From an uncultured Bacteroidota bacterium (lineage in GTDB: Bacteria > Bacteroidota > Bacteroidia > 2-12-FULL-35-15), in NCBI GenBank assembly GCA_903926385.1, contig CAIYIS010000056.1, forward strand, positions 1 through 55,743: 55,743 nt of DNA, written 5' to 3'. Of the stretch, positions 34,011-43,988 are shown in pieces. The notes beneath the pieces are model-generated. The model was not told the DNA's origin, searched no databases, and worked only from the letters and a program-made list of their open reading frames with translations. Every line of letters begins with the position of its first letter. The first letter of the stretch is position 1. The translations under genes were made by a program, and so were the position numbers.

Positions 34011-35687
34011 CTACTGAATTGTCACTTTCATTACGTTCGATATTTTATCTTGTGACCGTAGTGAAACAAAATAAATTCCTTTTGCCATTCCATTCACATC
34101 AATATAACTGTGCTGAATACCTTTTGTATTTGCATGGTCAGTTATTTTTTTGATTTGTTGTCCGAGTAAATCTGTGAAAATTATTTCAACATTTTGATAA
34201 CTATTGTATACAACAGTCAAAGAGTTTTCAGTCGGGTTAGGATAAATATTCATAATGCCAAAGTTAGAATCTTTTGTTTCAATGTCACTGACATCAACAG
34301 TTGCACAATAATTCTGAATAGATTTTACAGATTTAAACAAATTCAACCGACCTCCGGAAACTGTGATGTTGTTTAGATCAAGGTTAGGGTCAGTTGCGTT
34401 AAGCAAGGAGTCTTTTACCATCAAGGCAACAGCGCCAGGATTAGTTTTGTAATTAGCGATAAATTGAGAACATTGTACCGAATACATCAGAGCAACACAT
34501 CCAGCTACATGTGGTGTAGCCATTGATGTTCCCGACATAGTTCCATAGGTGTTGCCTGGTAAGGAACTCGTAATAGTTGTTCCAGGCGCCCCTAGATCAA
34601 TTGTTGTTAGTCCATATCCACAACTACTATTTTTAGCATCAGTTCGTGTAGTATTGGTAACAGAAATCATCCAGTTGCTTGCGCAGGCTGTTGGAATATC
34701 TCCTTGTGTATCCACATTATAATTGGCATTGGCAGTTGCACATGCACTTAAAATCCCAACAGAACCTAGAGAATCATACATGGCACACCAGAGAGGATGA
34801 GTAGAAGCTTGAGCTAAATCGATGCCAAAAGATGAATTAGTAGAGACAACAAAAGCTCCCTTCTGCCCGTTGGTTTGATTGTACAATCTGCGATTGTCCA
34901 TTGCATAAGAATAAGCAACCACTACATCTGCATCTTGAGCACTGCCATACATGATTGGCATTATTCGAACATTCCAGTTAACCCCGGTTACTCCGATTCC
35001 ATTATTTCCTCTGGCTCCAACAGTTCCACAAACATGCGTTCCGTGAGATGCCGATATTATATTATCCGTACTCGTTGCTACATCCCAGCCTTTCACGTCA
35101 TCAATATAACCATTTCCATCGTCATCAATACCATTTCCAGGTATCTCATTACGGTTTTTCCAAAAATTCAAATCTTGCTGTGTCAAATCAAATCCCCCAT
35201 CAACAACAGCTACCACAATAGTATCTCCCTGAGCAGTCAATCCTCCGGTAGTAATGTCCCATGCTTCAGGAGCATCAATATCGGCATCATTCACACCACT
35301 GTTTTGTCCAGTGTTATTCATATCCCACATATTTCCATTTGTGTAATTAGGGTCGTTAGGAGCTATTCTTTCTTTGGCTGTAAAATTAAATTGTGCGAGT
35401 AAAACGAGGGGATTACGTTTTACTGCATTCAGCATGATGTTCTCGTTTATTGTAGCTATGTCAAATTTAAACAATGCTATATGCATTGATTGAGAAAGAA
35501 TACGCGTGGTTTTGAAACTTGTTTTTATACCTCCCACCGTTTGCATAGAAGCAACAAATTCGTCAACTTCATTATTCGAATGAAGCATAACAATAATGTC
35601 TCCGGGTATGTTATTGGTCTGTTGTGCCGAAATAATATTGCAAGTAAACAGAATGAAACAAGTAAAAAGTATGTATGTTTTTTTCAT
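34011..35687 (-). CDS. Secreted subtilase (S8 protease) with T9SS sorting domain
   Basis: A 558-aa protein from the ATG at 35687, where the signal peptide begins (MKKTYILFTCFIL). An in-frame ATG at 35711 would add 8 residues. The catalytic triad is recognisable, counted from 35711: D171 (VVDGGFDL), H223 (SHGTHVCGT) and S396 (GTSMATPHVAG). An N-terminal inhibitor-like prodomain precedes it (~32-105). The last ~80 residues (IYPNPTENSLTV...IYFVSLRS) are a T9SS type A sorting domain. It is thus an extracellular or surface serine protease, matured after T9SS export. Confidence 0.95.
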   Translation of the reverse strand: MKKTYILFTCFILFTCNIISAQQTNNIPGDIIVMLHSNNEVDEFVASMQTVGGIKTSFKTTRILSQSMHIALFKFDIATINENIMLNAVKRNPLVLLAQFNFTAKERIAPNDPNYTNGNMWDMNNTGQNSGVNDADIDAPEAWDITTGGLTAQGDTIVVAVVDGGFDLTQQDLNFWKNRNEIPGNGIDDDGNGYIDDVKGWDVATSTDNIISASHGTHVCGTVGARGNNGIGVTGVNWNVRIMPIMYGSAQDADVVVAYSYAMDNRRLYNQTNGQKGAFVVSTNSSFGIDLAQASTHPLWCAMYDSLGSVGILSACATANANYNVDTQGDIPTACASNWMISVTNTTRTDAKNSSCGYGLTTIDLGAPGTTITSSLPGNTYGTMSGTSMATPHVAGCVALMYSVQCSQFIANYKTNPGAVALMVKDSLLNATDPNLDLNNITVSGGRLNLFKSVKSIQNYCATVDVSDIETKDSNFGIMNIYPNPTENSLTVVYNSYQNVEIIFTDLLGQQIKKITDHANTKGIQHSYIDVNGMAKGIYFVSLRSQDKISNVMKVTIQ

Positions 35688-35801
35688 ATGTTTTTTATAA
35701 ATATGCAACAATATTAGATAATTATTATGTAATTTGCAAGTCTAAGTAATGCGAATAGACCAAAGCATTCTATCAGCGGACATAAAATAGGCCAAAACAA
35801 A

Positions 35802-38800
35802 GTGGAGGATAAGAATTTTACCATTTACAAATCATCAGCAGGTTCAGGAAAAACCTTTACCCTGGTAAAAGAATATCTGGCGCTGGCTCTGAATGATGCG
35901 GCAAAACCTCCACAGTCATATAAGCACATTTTGGCAGTAACTTTTACAAATAAGGCAGCTGCTGAAATGAAGGAGAGAATTATTAAAGCGCTAAAAGAAC
36001 TAGCTGAAGACGATTATTCGACTATATCATCTGGAACAAGAACCATGCTTGCCGCTCTTAAAGAACACAAAAAATTAAACGCAGTAAAAAAAGTGGATGA
36101 TGTCACGATTCGAATGCGTTCAAAAAATATCCTGACAGCCATTCTTCATAATTATTCTGATTTCGCAATAGGAACCATCGACAGTTTTGTGCAGAAAGTA
36201 GTTCGCACTTTTGCTTTTGATCTGAAAATTCCGATGAGTTTTGATATCGAAATGGACGATGATAAACTGCTTACTCAAGCAATCGACTTGTTGCTGGCTC
36301 AAATAGGGAATGACGAAAAACTAACAAAAGCTCTTATAGAATTTACCGAAAGCAAAACAGATGAAGAGAAGAGTTGGCATATAGAAAATGACTTAAAACT
36401 CTTTGCGAAAAATCTGCTCACAGAGGAAGGCTCGGTGTATATAGATAAATTAAAAAATCTGACCATTGATGATTTTTTTGGAATTAAAGATTCATTAACT
36501 ATTGAACTTAAAAAGTTCGAAATCTTTATTAATTCATGCGGTAATGAAGGTCTGGAGATAATCAAAAGGGGAGGAGTAGAGCACGAAAAGTTTGCAGGTG
36601 GGGCAAATGGAATAGGTAAATATTTTACTTATTTATTCGAAATCAGAATAGATAAATTAACACCTACAGCCACTGTTCAAAAAAATATAGATTCTGAAAA
36701 CTGGTATTCCGGTAAAGCAAGTAAAGATGATAAAGCCTCAATTGATGCAATTGCGGGAGCACTTAAGAATATTTTTACAAAAGCTACCGAATATGTTGAG
36801 AAGTATAAAAGCGAATATATCGTTTTCTCTCTAATCAATAAAAACATTTATTCACTGGCTGTACTTAACGAAATAGAGAAACTGTTGAATGAATATAAAG
36901 CAGAAAATAACATTCTTCATATTTCGGAATTCAATAAAATGATTGCTAAGATAGTGATGAACGAGCCTATCCCTTTTATATATGAGCGTTTGGGCGAGAA
37001 GTACAATAATTATCTGATTGACGAATTCCAGGATACTTCTGTACTTCAGTTTCAAAATCTGTTACCACTTATTGATAATTCACTTGCCACAGGTCATTTT
37101 ACCATGCTGGTGGGAGATGGCAAACAAGCCATATACAGATGGCGGGGCGGAGAAGTTGAACAGTTTGCTATGCTTCCGGAAATATTCAAACACAACAACA
37201 ATGCATTGGTATTGGAGCGTCAAAAGGCTTTGATTCGTAATCATAATCCGGAAGTACTTAAAAATAATTTTAGAAGTAAACGAGAAGTTATTGAATTCAA
37301 TAATTCATTGTTTCGATTTTTGGGCAATACCTTAAATGAAAAATATCAAACAATTTATAATGATTTGGAACAGGGTTTTAATCCTGATAACACAGGCGGA
37401 TATGTGCAAACCGAATTTATTGAATTGGAAAAAGAAGAATTACGAGAACAGAATAAAATCAGAACTGTCGAGATTATAAATGAATTATTACTTGCCAATT
37501 ATAAGCTGAAAGATATTGCAATTTTGGTTCGTAAAAATGCTGATGGTAGCGATATGGCTAATTATTTGAAAGAACAGGGTATTGAGGTAATCTCTTCTGA
37601 TTCTTTACTGCTAAGCAATTCGAAAGAAATTAATTTTCTTCACGCCTTACTAAAATACATTGCAAACATTAACACAGATATTACGCAAACAGAAATTGCA
37701 GAGTATCTCACTCAAGCAGGTTTTATGGGGGAAACAACGATTGACAAAGTTTTGTTGAAGAAAAATAAGTCTGGTTTAACTTTATTATTCAAAGAAGCAG
37801 GAGTTGATTTCAATACACCACATCTTTCAAAAATGGCTTTGTATGAATTAACAGAAGAGTTGATTCGAGTTTTTAAACTGCATGTTATTCCCGATGCATA
37901 TATTCAGTTTTTTCTGGATGAAGTGTTGAATTATTCAATAAAGAAAAATAATAATCTCACAGATTTTATTGAATACTGGGAGGAGAAACGAACAAAAGCT
38001 TCGCTGATTGTGCCACAGGGAATGGATGCAGTAAGTATAATGACCATACATCGTTCTAAGGGACTCGAGTTTCCTGTTGTGATTCTTCCTTTTTCGAACA
38101 CAAGAGTAACTAATGGTAAAGATAATCTTTGGGTGGAACTTGATAATCCGAAGTTGCCCCTTCTCCCCTCGGCATTGCTTCCTGCTACAAGTGCTCTAAA
38201 TGAAACACCTTTCGGTGCATTGTACGAAGAAGAACAAAATAAGTCGTTGCTTGATAACCTAAATGTGTTGTATGTTGGTTTTACACGTGCTGAAGAACGA
38301 ATGTATATTCTAACTGGCAAACCGACCAAGAATCCTGAAAATATGGGTAATGTATGCGATATGCTTGCGCATTATTATATGAGTAAAGAAGAGTGGAGTC
38401 AGGGTAAAACTATAAATACTTATGGAGAACCAAAGACTCATGAGGTAAAATCGGTACATCAGAAAGCAGAAACTTTAAATTATAAACTGACCACATTTAA
38501 CTCAAATCAATGGAGGGATAATATTAAAATGCGGGCTGCAGCACCTACTATTTGGAACACTCAGGCTGTTAATGCCAAAAAAGAATATGGAGTGGTGGTG
38601 CATAATGCTCTGGCAAGGATAAAAACCATGGAGGATGTTGAACCTGCATTAAAATCGATGTGTGCAGAGGGGCTGATAACTGCTGAAGAAAAAAATCATT
38701 TGCTTGATATCCTTATTCGAATTGTGCAGCTTCCGGAGTTGAGCCTGCACTTTGCACCTGGACTTAATGTTAAAAATGAAGCTGAAATTATTACACTTTC

Positions 38801-38996
38801 AGGAGATTCTTTCAGGCCGGACAGAGTTATTATAAAAGATAAAACTGCAGTAATTATTGATTACAAAACAGGAGAAGAAAAGCAAAAACACAAGGAACAA
38901 ATTATTGGATATTCCGACCTCTTGCTTCAAATGGGGCTGATGGTTACCGACCGTTTATTGGTTTATATTGAAGAAGAAAAAGTAGTGAGTTGCTAA
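35802..38996 (+). CDS. AddA/RecB-like UvrD helicase with C-terminal nuclease
   Basis: A 1,064-aa protein with GTG start; the next in-frame ATG lies beyond the Walker A. Motifs: SSAGSGKTFT at 11-20, a TFTNKAAAEMKER motif Ia, Walker B LIDEFQDTS, motif III GDGKQAIYRWRGGE, motif V MTIHRSKGLEFPVV and motif VI YVGFTRAEERMY. The C-terminus has a PD-(D/E)XK nuclease core (RPDRVIIKD...VIIDYKTG) without a visible Cys4 iron-sulfur cluster. It matches the helicase-nuclease subunit of AddAB-type double-strand-break resection complexes. The usual AddB partner is not adjacent in this window. Confidence 0.93.
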   Translation: MEDKNFTIYKSSAGSGKTFTLVKEYLALALNDAAKPPQSYKHILAVTFTNKAAAEMKERIIKALKELAEDDYSTISSGTRTMLAALKEHKKLNAVKKVDDVTIRMRSKNILTAILHNYSDFAIGTIDSFVQKVVRTFAFDLKIPMSFDIEMDDDKLLTQAIDLLLAQIGNDEKLTKALIEFTESKTDEEKSWHIENDLKLFAKNLLTEEGSVYIDKLKNLTIDDFFGIKDSLTIELKKFEIFINSCGNEGLEIIKRGGVEHEKFAGGANGIGKYFTYLFEIRIDKLTPTATVQKNIDSENWYSGKASKDDKASIDAIAGALKNIFTKATEYVEKYKSEYIVFSLINKNIYSLAVLNEIEKLLNEYKAENNILHISEFNKMIAKIVMNEPIPFIYERLGEKYNNYLIDEFQDTSVLQFQNLLPLIDNSLATGHFTMLVGDGKQAIYRWRGGEVEQFAMLPEIFKHNNNALVLERQKALIRNHNPEVLKNNFRSKREVIEFNNSLFRFLGNTLNEKYQTIYNDLEQGFNPDNTGGYVQTEFIELEKEELREQNKIRTVEIINELLLANYKLKDIAILVRKNADGSDMANYLKEQGIEVISSDSLLLSNSKEINFLHALLKYIANINTDITQTEIAEYLTQAGFMGETTIDKVLLKKNKSGLTLLFKEAGVDFNTPHLSKMALYELTEELIRVFKLHVIPDAYIQFFLDEVLNYSIKKNNNLTDFIEYWEEKRTKASLIVPQGMDAVSIMTIHRSKGLEFPVVILPFSNTRVTNGKDNLWVELDNPKLPLLPSALLPATSALNETPFGALYEEEQNKSLLDNLNVLYVGFTRAEERMYILTGKPTKNPENMGNVCDMLAHYYMSKEEWSQGKTINTYGEPKTHEVKSVHQKAETLNYKLTTFNSNQWRDNIKMRAAAPTIWNTQAVNAKKEYGVVVHNALARIKTMEDVEPALKSMCAEGLITAEEKNHLLDILIRIVQLPELSLHFAPGLNVKNEAEIITLSGDSFRPDRVIIKDKTAVIIDYKTGEEKQKHKEQIIGYSDLLLQMGLMVTDRLLVYIEEEKVVSC

Positions 38997-39066
38997 GTAT
39001 TCAAACACTTTCACTATTTTTATTTCTTAATCTCAAATAGGAATTCAGAAAAGTTATTTAGATGAA

Positions 39067-39104
39067 AACCAAACGCGCTTGCTTATAACCAAACGCGTGT
39101 GGTT
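39067..39104. terminator. Possible bidirectional hairpin
   Basis: Arms AACCAAACGCG (39067-39077) and CGCGTGTGGTT (39094-39104) pair with one mismatch over a 16-base loop. The loop carries a second direct copy of AACCAAACGCG (39087-39097). It is between the convergent helicase and aldo/keto reductase genes. The weak T-tract keeps confidence low. Confidence 0.4.
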
Positions 39105-39108
39105 GTAT

Positions 39109-40128
39109 TTATCTTCTACGGTCGCCACCTTGGCGTTCTATCATCCAGCCGGGATACTCGGCAGGAAGTTTACTAATCTCTGCAAGTGTTTTTAGTTCTG
39201 ATCCACTAAATTTTATTTCTGTGGATTTTAAATTATCTTTAAGCTGTTCAGGTTTGTTGACACCAATAATAACAGAAGTTACAACCCGTTGATGCAACAA
39301 CCATGCAAGTGAGAGTTGGGCCACTGTAGCTTGTTTGTCAGTTGCCATAACTTGCAGCACATCCAGACAGTTGAACAGTCTGTCTTTATTAACAGGTGGA
39401 AAATCGAATTTTACTCGTCTGCCTCCATCGGCCGATTCTCCTTTTCTGTTGTATTTTCCGCTAAGCAAACCTCCTGCCAACGGACTCCAAACCATGAGTC
39501 CAAGTTTTTGGTCATTCAGCAAGGGTATTATTTCGCGTTCAAGGTCTCTTCCTGCAACTGTGTAATATGCCTGAAGAGATACGAACTCTGCTAACTCTTT
39601 ATTTCGGGACAAACTAAGGGCTTTCATAATGTGCCATGCAGCCAGATTGCTGCATCCAATGTAGCGCACTTTACCATTTTTCACAAGACTATTAAGAGCA
39701 TCCAACGTTTCATCCATCGGGGTAAGTTCGTCAAATCCGTGAATCTGATAAAGGTCTATATAATCTACTTTAAGGCGTTTTAGGCTTGCATCGGCTTGTT
39801 CTAGGATGTGTTTACGGCTAAGACCCGAACCATTCGGCCCATCATTCATTTTCCCTCTTACTTTAGTAGCTATCACCAAATCATTTCTGTTCAATCCGAG
39901 ATTACGAATAGAGGTTCCGGTCATTTCTTCCGAAAGTCCTTCGGAGTATACATTTGCGGTATCAATAAAATTGATGCCAGCTTCCACCGATTTTTTTACA
40001 AGAGTATTCACAGCATCTTGTCCCAAACTCCCGATAGCTGCAAAATATCCTTTTCCTCCGAAAGTCATTGTTCCCAAGCATAATTCGGATACTTTAAGTC
40101 CTGTATTTCCTAGTAAATTGTATTTCAT
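39109..40128 (-). CDS. Aldo/keto reductase
   Basis: A 339-aa NADPH-dependent oxidoreductase of the AKR11/YajO-like type. The tetrad is D56, Y61, K89 and H130 (FIDTANVYSEG, IATKV, YQIHGFD). A (beta/alpha)8 barrel is apparent, with WSPLAGGLLSGKY and the cofactor-tail loop region VIIGVNKPEQL. It probably reduces small aldehydes or ketones; substrate unknown. The C-terminus ends ERQGGDRRR. Confidence 0.95.
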   Translation of the reverse strand: MKYNLLGNTGLKVSELCLGTMTFGGKGYFAAIGSLGQDAVNTLVKKSVEAGINFIDTANVYSEGLSEEMTGTSIRNLGLNRNDLVIATKVRGKMNDGPNGSGLSRKHILEQADASLKRLKVDYIDLYQIHGFDELTPMDETLDALNSLVKNGKVRYIGCSNLAAWHIMKALSLSRNKELAEFVSLQAYYTVAGRDLEREIIPLLNDQKLGLMVWSPLAGGLLSGKYNRKGESADGGRRVKFDFPPVNKDRLFNCLDVLQVMATDKQATVAQLSLAWLLHQRVVTSVIIGVNKPEQLKDNLKSTEIKFSGSELKTLAEISKLPAEYPGWMIERQGGDRRR

Positions 40129-40388
40129 TTCAAACTTTTTTTGTCAAAGATAATGTTTCTCTGTTGATGTAATGAATCTGTAAAACCAATTTTAATTAAT
40201 GCTGCAAACAATTTTTAAAATAATGATTTCTTCTATTTATTTAAAAAATACCTGTTAGATGGAGGAGTTGTCGTTGTTGCAACTACATAAATACCATTTT
40301 ATGAATTACAGTTAATAAAGATTTCTCTTCGTTATTTTGTCATGGATTAAAGATTTTAGTTGATATACATAAATTAAAAAATATAATT

Positions 40389-40541
40389 ATGAAAAAGTTA
40401 GTAAAAAGAAAAAAAGCAAGCGCTGATGACCGTCCGAACATCAAAATAAAATTGGATTACAAAACTTTGGTAACTGTGCGTTCGATGGCAGCCTTTGAAA
40501 AATGGAAATTACTATTTCCTACAGCAATTATTTTGGAATAA
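40389..40541 (+). CDS. Small basic protein, unknown
   Basis: A 50-aa reading frame from ATG to TAA. The N-terminus is basic (MKKLVKRKKASADDRP) and is followed by NIKIKLDYKTLVTVRSM and AAFEKWKLLFPTAIILE, a plausible beta-beta-alpha-beta small fold. The coding-like composition, AT-rich upstream region and isolated position between two genes support a real gene; I recall similarly shaped small proteins in Bacteroidota but cannot name a family. The surrounding 40129-40388 and 40542-40670 hold nothing else. Confidence 0.6.
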   Translation: MKKLVKRKKASADDRPNIKIKLDYKTLVTVRSMAAFEKWKLLFPTAIILE

Positions 40542-40670
40542 AAGAGTGTTTTTTATCTTACCTCTCGTTTAGATTATTTACTTAAAAATACTTAACGGTC
40601 GAATAGAATGAAGGGGTAGTCGAGCAGTATTATATGTTATAAATAATGTTTGATACTGAAATCGTCCTCA

Positions 40671-40706
40671 AAAAAAAAGAGAAGGCCTCTAGCCTTCTCT
40701 TTTTTT
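40671..40706. terminator. Hairpin terminator
   Basis: An 8-bp GC-rich stem (GAGAAGGC / GCCTTCTC) with a 5-base loop is extended by A8 and T7 flanks. It sits 15 bases from the stop of the minus-strand T9SS protein and also suits the plus-strand small gene. Confidence 0.9.
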
Positions 40707-40720
40707 AAAAATTCAAAATA

Positions 40721-42157
40721 CTATTGAATTACTATTTTTCCTGTCGAAGCTACTTTTCCGTTGTTCATTAACTCATAAAAGTAAATTCCGCTTACCATAT
40801 TGTTTCTATTAATAACAACATTGTGTTTTGTAACTTCCATGGTCGAAACAGTTCTTCCAAGTACATCTACAATTCTAAGTTGAGCATCATTCAAGCTAAT
40901 AGAAGAGTTGATTTCTAAGTTCCCGGTTTGGTTCATTGGGTTAGGATAGAAGCTCACTTCATTTGAATTAGCTTTAAAATTAGCAATTCCAACTGATGAA
41001 GAACCTTTAAAGTGCATATCGTCTAACTTTAATACTGCTCCAACAAAATTTACTGTTGAGTCAGCCCAATTCGAAGATTGTGCTGTTATAATAACAGAGT
41101 CAGGAGATGAGAAAAGATAAATTGGTATCTCCATATATTGGTAACCATTAGTGGCATGCAAGTAACCACCTGCCCAACCCATACTAGCTCCGGCTGCTTT
41201 AAACATCAAAGATACGTTGGCACTATCAGTTGGATCAGCCGGTGTGTATTTGTAAGAAAATGCTAATGTATCAACAACTCCGGTAAAAGGAGAACCTCCT
41301 ACCATACAGTTACAAGACTGAACATATGTTCCTGTACTAGCAAATCCTGCATTGGCTTTTGGTACACCATTTTGATTAGAACCTAAAACAGTTTCGATTT
41401 GTAGGGCGAAATTTCCTGATGCAGCATCAGCTGTTTGCAAAGAACCCGTTCCTCCGTTAAAAGGAGTAAACCAGTTATCAGGTGAGTCGATTGATTGACT
41501 TTGCCATGTTTCAAAGTCTCCATTAAATTGAGCTGGTTGTGTAGCTGCACCTGTAAATGTTACGCTATCTAATAATAGTGTGCTACCAATAGAACCATGA
41601 GAATTCATTAAGTTGCTTGATGCCACCGCAAAAATTACAGTATCAGCTGCCATTGGCAAAGCAGGGCTTAATGTAAAGTTAAATGGTTGGTAATTTGAAT
41701 AATTTCCACCAATTTTAAAGAAATAAAAACCAATAGTTGAACCTGCATTTTTGAAAATTAAAATCATGATAGCCGAATCGCCTGCAGCCACATTGTATTT
41801 ATAATGTCCCGATATTCCTGTTGGTTGATCATTGTATGGCACACCACCTGTCCATGTCATTGGGTTACCATTGGTATTATTAGCATTGGTCATAAAACCT
41901 CCGCACGTATCCACTCCGTTGGTGTTAGTTTCAATTTGTACAGCATAGCTTCCACTGAAAGCGTCAGTACTTTGAGTAACGTTAAAAGGAGCATGGTAAT
42001 AACTGAAATTCTGAAAATTTGAGTTATTCATAAATGATGATGGGCTGTTGTAAACGGCCGATGTCCAATTTTCAAAACCTCCGTTAGGAACGGTATTCTG
42101 GGCATCTGTAAATACAGTAATCATTACTGTTGAGATTAATAGTACTAGTTTTTTCAT
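40721..42157 (-). CDS. T9SS-secreted protein with duplicated jelly-roll-like domain
   Basis: A 478-aa protein with a signal peptide (ends FTDAQ). Two homologous ~180-residue beta-sandwich domains start at NGGFENWTSAVYNSPSS and NGDFETWQSQSIDSPDN; each has a Y-KY-x-PADxAxVxLMFK-like core and a DSVTF/DDMHF strand, resembling carbohydrate-binding-type jelly rolls. The last ~80 residues (SFYPNPMNQTG...LRIVDVLGRTV...GIYFYELM) are a T9SS type A sorting domain. Possible surface glycan binding; no catalytic motif. Confidence 0.9.
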   Translation of the reverse strand: MKKLVLLISTVMITVFTDAQNTVPNGGFENWTSAVYNSPSSFMNNSNFQNFSYYHAPFNVTQSTDAFSGSYAVQIETNTNGVDTCGGFMTNANNTNGNPMTWTGGVPYNDQPTGISGHYKYNVAAGDSAIMILIFKNAGSTIGFYFFKIGGNYSNYQPFNFTLSPALPMAADTVIFAVASSNLMNSHGSIGSTLLLDSVTFTGAATQPAQFNGDFETWQSQSIDSPDNWFTPFNGGTGSLQTADAASGNFALQIETVLGSNQNGVPKANAGFASTGTYVQSCNCMVGGSPFTGVVDTLAFSYKYTPADPTDSANVSLMFKAAGASMGWAGGYLHATNGYQYMEIPIYLFSSPDSVIITAQSSNWADSTVNFVGAVLKLDDMHFKGSSSVGIANFKANSNEVSFYPNPMNQTGNLEINSSISLNDAQLRIVDVLGRTVSTMEVTKHNVVINRNNMVSGIYFYELMNNGKVASTGKIVIQ

Positions 42158-42248
42158 TTTTTTATTTTAGTTAAATTTATATTGGTTTTGGCACAAATGT
42201 AGGCATTTATTAAATAAAGCTATTGAGAAAATACAAAGCCCACCACGT

Positions 42249-42731
42249 TTATTTAAATTTTAAGCGTTTTCGTATTTGTTTTCCAAACCAGTAACCAACT
42301 ATTAATGCAGGGACCAATCCAAAAAGCAATACCATAAACACAGGTGTGATGATATAATCTGAAATAGGGTTCTCTCCTTTAGTACCTATTTTCGCAGTCC
42401 CTTCTATCAGAAAGCTTATACTACTTGAAATAATTGACGAAGTAGCCAACGTGAATAAACTAAACTTAACTCCTTCCAAATTGTAATTTTTATGATTGAT
42501 AAGTATTGCTTTGCTTGCAGACTGGCCAAAAAGGTGGCCCGATATATATACAATAATTATAAAAAACAGAACATTGTAAACAAATTCGGTATCTAGAAAC
42601 CATACCGTTGCCTTAAATATTCCGTCATCTATAAAAAGAACAGTCATTATTATTTGTGCCATTACCAAACCAACGGTAACAGCTTTTAGTCCCGCCTTAC
42701 TGCCAATACCCTTGGCCTTTCGTTTGTCCAT
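42249..42731 (-). CDS. Integral membrane protein, unknown
   Basis: A 160-aa protein with four membrane segments (~16-34, 49-68, 90-108, 130-150) and basic ends (MDKRKAKG; KQIRKRLKFK). No family recognised. It lies 24 bases downstream of the TPR protein gene and could be co-transcribed with it. Confidence 0.7.
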   Translation of the reverse strand: MDKRKAKGIGSKAGLKAVTVGLVMAQIIMTVLFIDDGIFKATVWFLDTEFVYNVLFFIIIVYISGHLFGQSASKAILINHKNYNLEGVKFSLFTLATSSIISSSISFLIEGTAKIGTKGENPISDYIITPVFMVLLFGLVPALIVGYWFGKQIRKRLKFK

Positions 42732-42755
42732 TCTAAATATAGTTTCTACTTAATG

Positions 42756-43643
42756 TTATTTTTTTTGAGGTTGCACCGCAGTAAATCCGGTAATTATTTT
42801 AGGCTCCTCATAATCGTACATGTTAAAATAAATAATCGATTCTTTGTCTTTTAGTTTTTCCTTTTGGTTTTGATAAACAATGCGATATTTATCCAAGGTA
42901 GCTTTGCCATCAAATCCGTTAACCGAATTAAAAGTACAGCAGGTGCCCAGTCGCTGAAAATAAACCGGCCAGCCTTTGGCATCCCTCAACATTTTAATAT
43001 AATCTTCTTCGTTAGCGGGCCCTCCATCATAACCACAACCTACTTTTACAGGATTCTTTTCTGAATAGCCATAGGTCTCGTCACTTGTTTTTTCGGTCAG
43101 TTTCAACACAGGATGAATGGGCAATCCATCATATTTGGTTTCTTTACATTTTTCCGATTTCTTTTTTGCCTCCTTTTTGCCCATCGAGCTTGCTTTTGCA
43201 AAATCTTTACATGCCGAATCGGCAAAAGATAACAACTGATAAACACTACCTCTGTTAAAATAATAATCCGCTACAGTTGGCTCGTTTTTTATAGCTTCGT
43301 TGTAATCTTCTATTGCTCCCTGATAATCGGTTAGCAAACGTTTGGCTTCTGCTCTGGGAGCAAATGTCTTTTTGTATTTTGCCGAAAGCATTAAAGTAGC
43401 ATCAAAATCCTTCAATGCATCTTCAGCATAATTCAATTTCAGTTTGGCCAATCCTCGGTTGTAATGTGCATAATAATCTCCGGGACTAATGGCAATAGCC
43501 TGATCAAACAGAGGCATCGATTCCTGATACTTCTGCTCCTTGGCCAAATCCATGGCTTCTTTCAAAATCTTTTTCGAATCTTGAGCCACACAAACCGATA
43601 TTGCAAATACCAACCCAAGGCTTACAATTATACTTTTCATCAT
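42756..43643 (-). CDS. Secreted TPR protein with unknown C-terminal domain
   Basis: A 295-aa protein with a signal peptide (ends SVCVAQ). Residues ~20-165 are about four TPR motifs (YQESMPLFDQAIAISPGDYYAHYNRGLAKLKL...; ADYYFNRGSVYQLL). From ~170 a small domain follows that is not TPR, with VKVGCGYDGG, CCTFNSVNGFDG and a YRIVYQN strand. Its invariant-looking cysteines (CGYDGG, CC) could form disulfides in the periplasm. Probably periplasmic protein-protein interaction; function unknown. Confidence 0.8.
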   Translation of the reverse strand: MMKSIIVSLGLVFAISVCVAQDSKKILKEAMDLAKEQKYQESMPLFDQAIAISPGDYYAHYNRGLAKLKLNYAEDALKDFDATLMLSAKYKKTFAPRAEAKRLLTDYQGAIEDYNEAIKNEPTVADYYFNRGSVYQLLSFADSACKDFAKASSMGKKEAKKKSEKCKETKYDGLPIHPVLKLTEKTSDETYGYSEKNPVKVGCGYDGGPANEEDYIKMLRDAKGWPVYFQRLGTCCTFNSVNGFDGKATLDKYRIVYQNQKEKLKDKESIIYFNMYDYEEPKIITGFTAVQPQKK

Positions 43644-43988
43644 TTAATTAGTAAATGTTTATATAGGGCAAAAATAATAATTAATTCCACATGTCATATT
43701 TTGCTAATCAAAAGCGCATCTCGTTTTGGATTTACAGAGAACCGCTGCGAGGGATTTGAAATGGAAGAGAGGAAGGTTAGCCACAGTTTCAAGGACTGAT
43801 TAAATGGAATGAAGGGATGTCGAGTCTCGTCTCTAGAATTGCGGTACGAAAAAGCTCCAAAAATGAGGGGGGCATTTCGGAACAGAAAAACAGATGAGAA
43901 AAATGGTGGGCTGGATGATAAAATTCAACAAATAGCCTCTTACTTTTGTGTTGTAAATTGCTTCGGGAGCACTCCGAAATCGAGAAGG

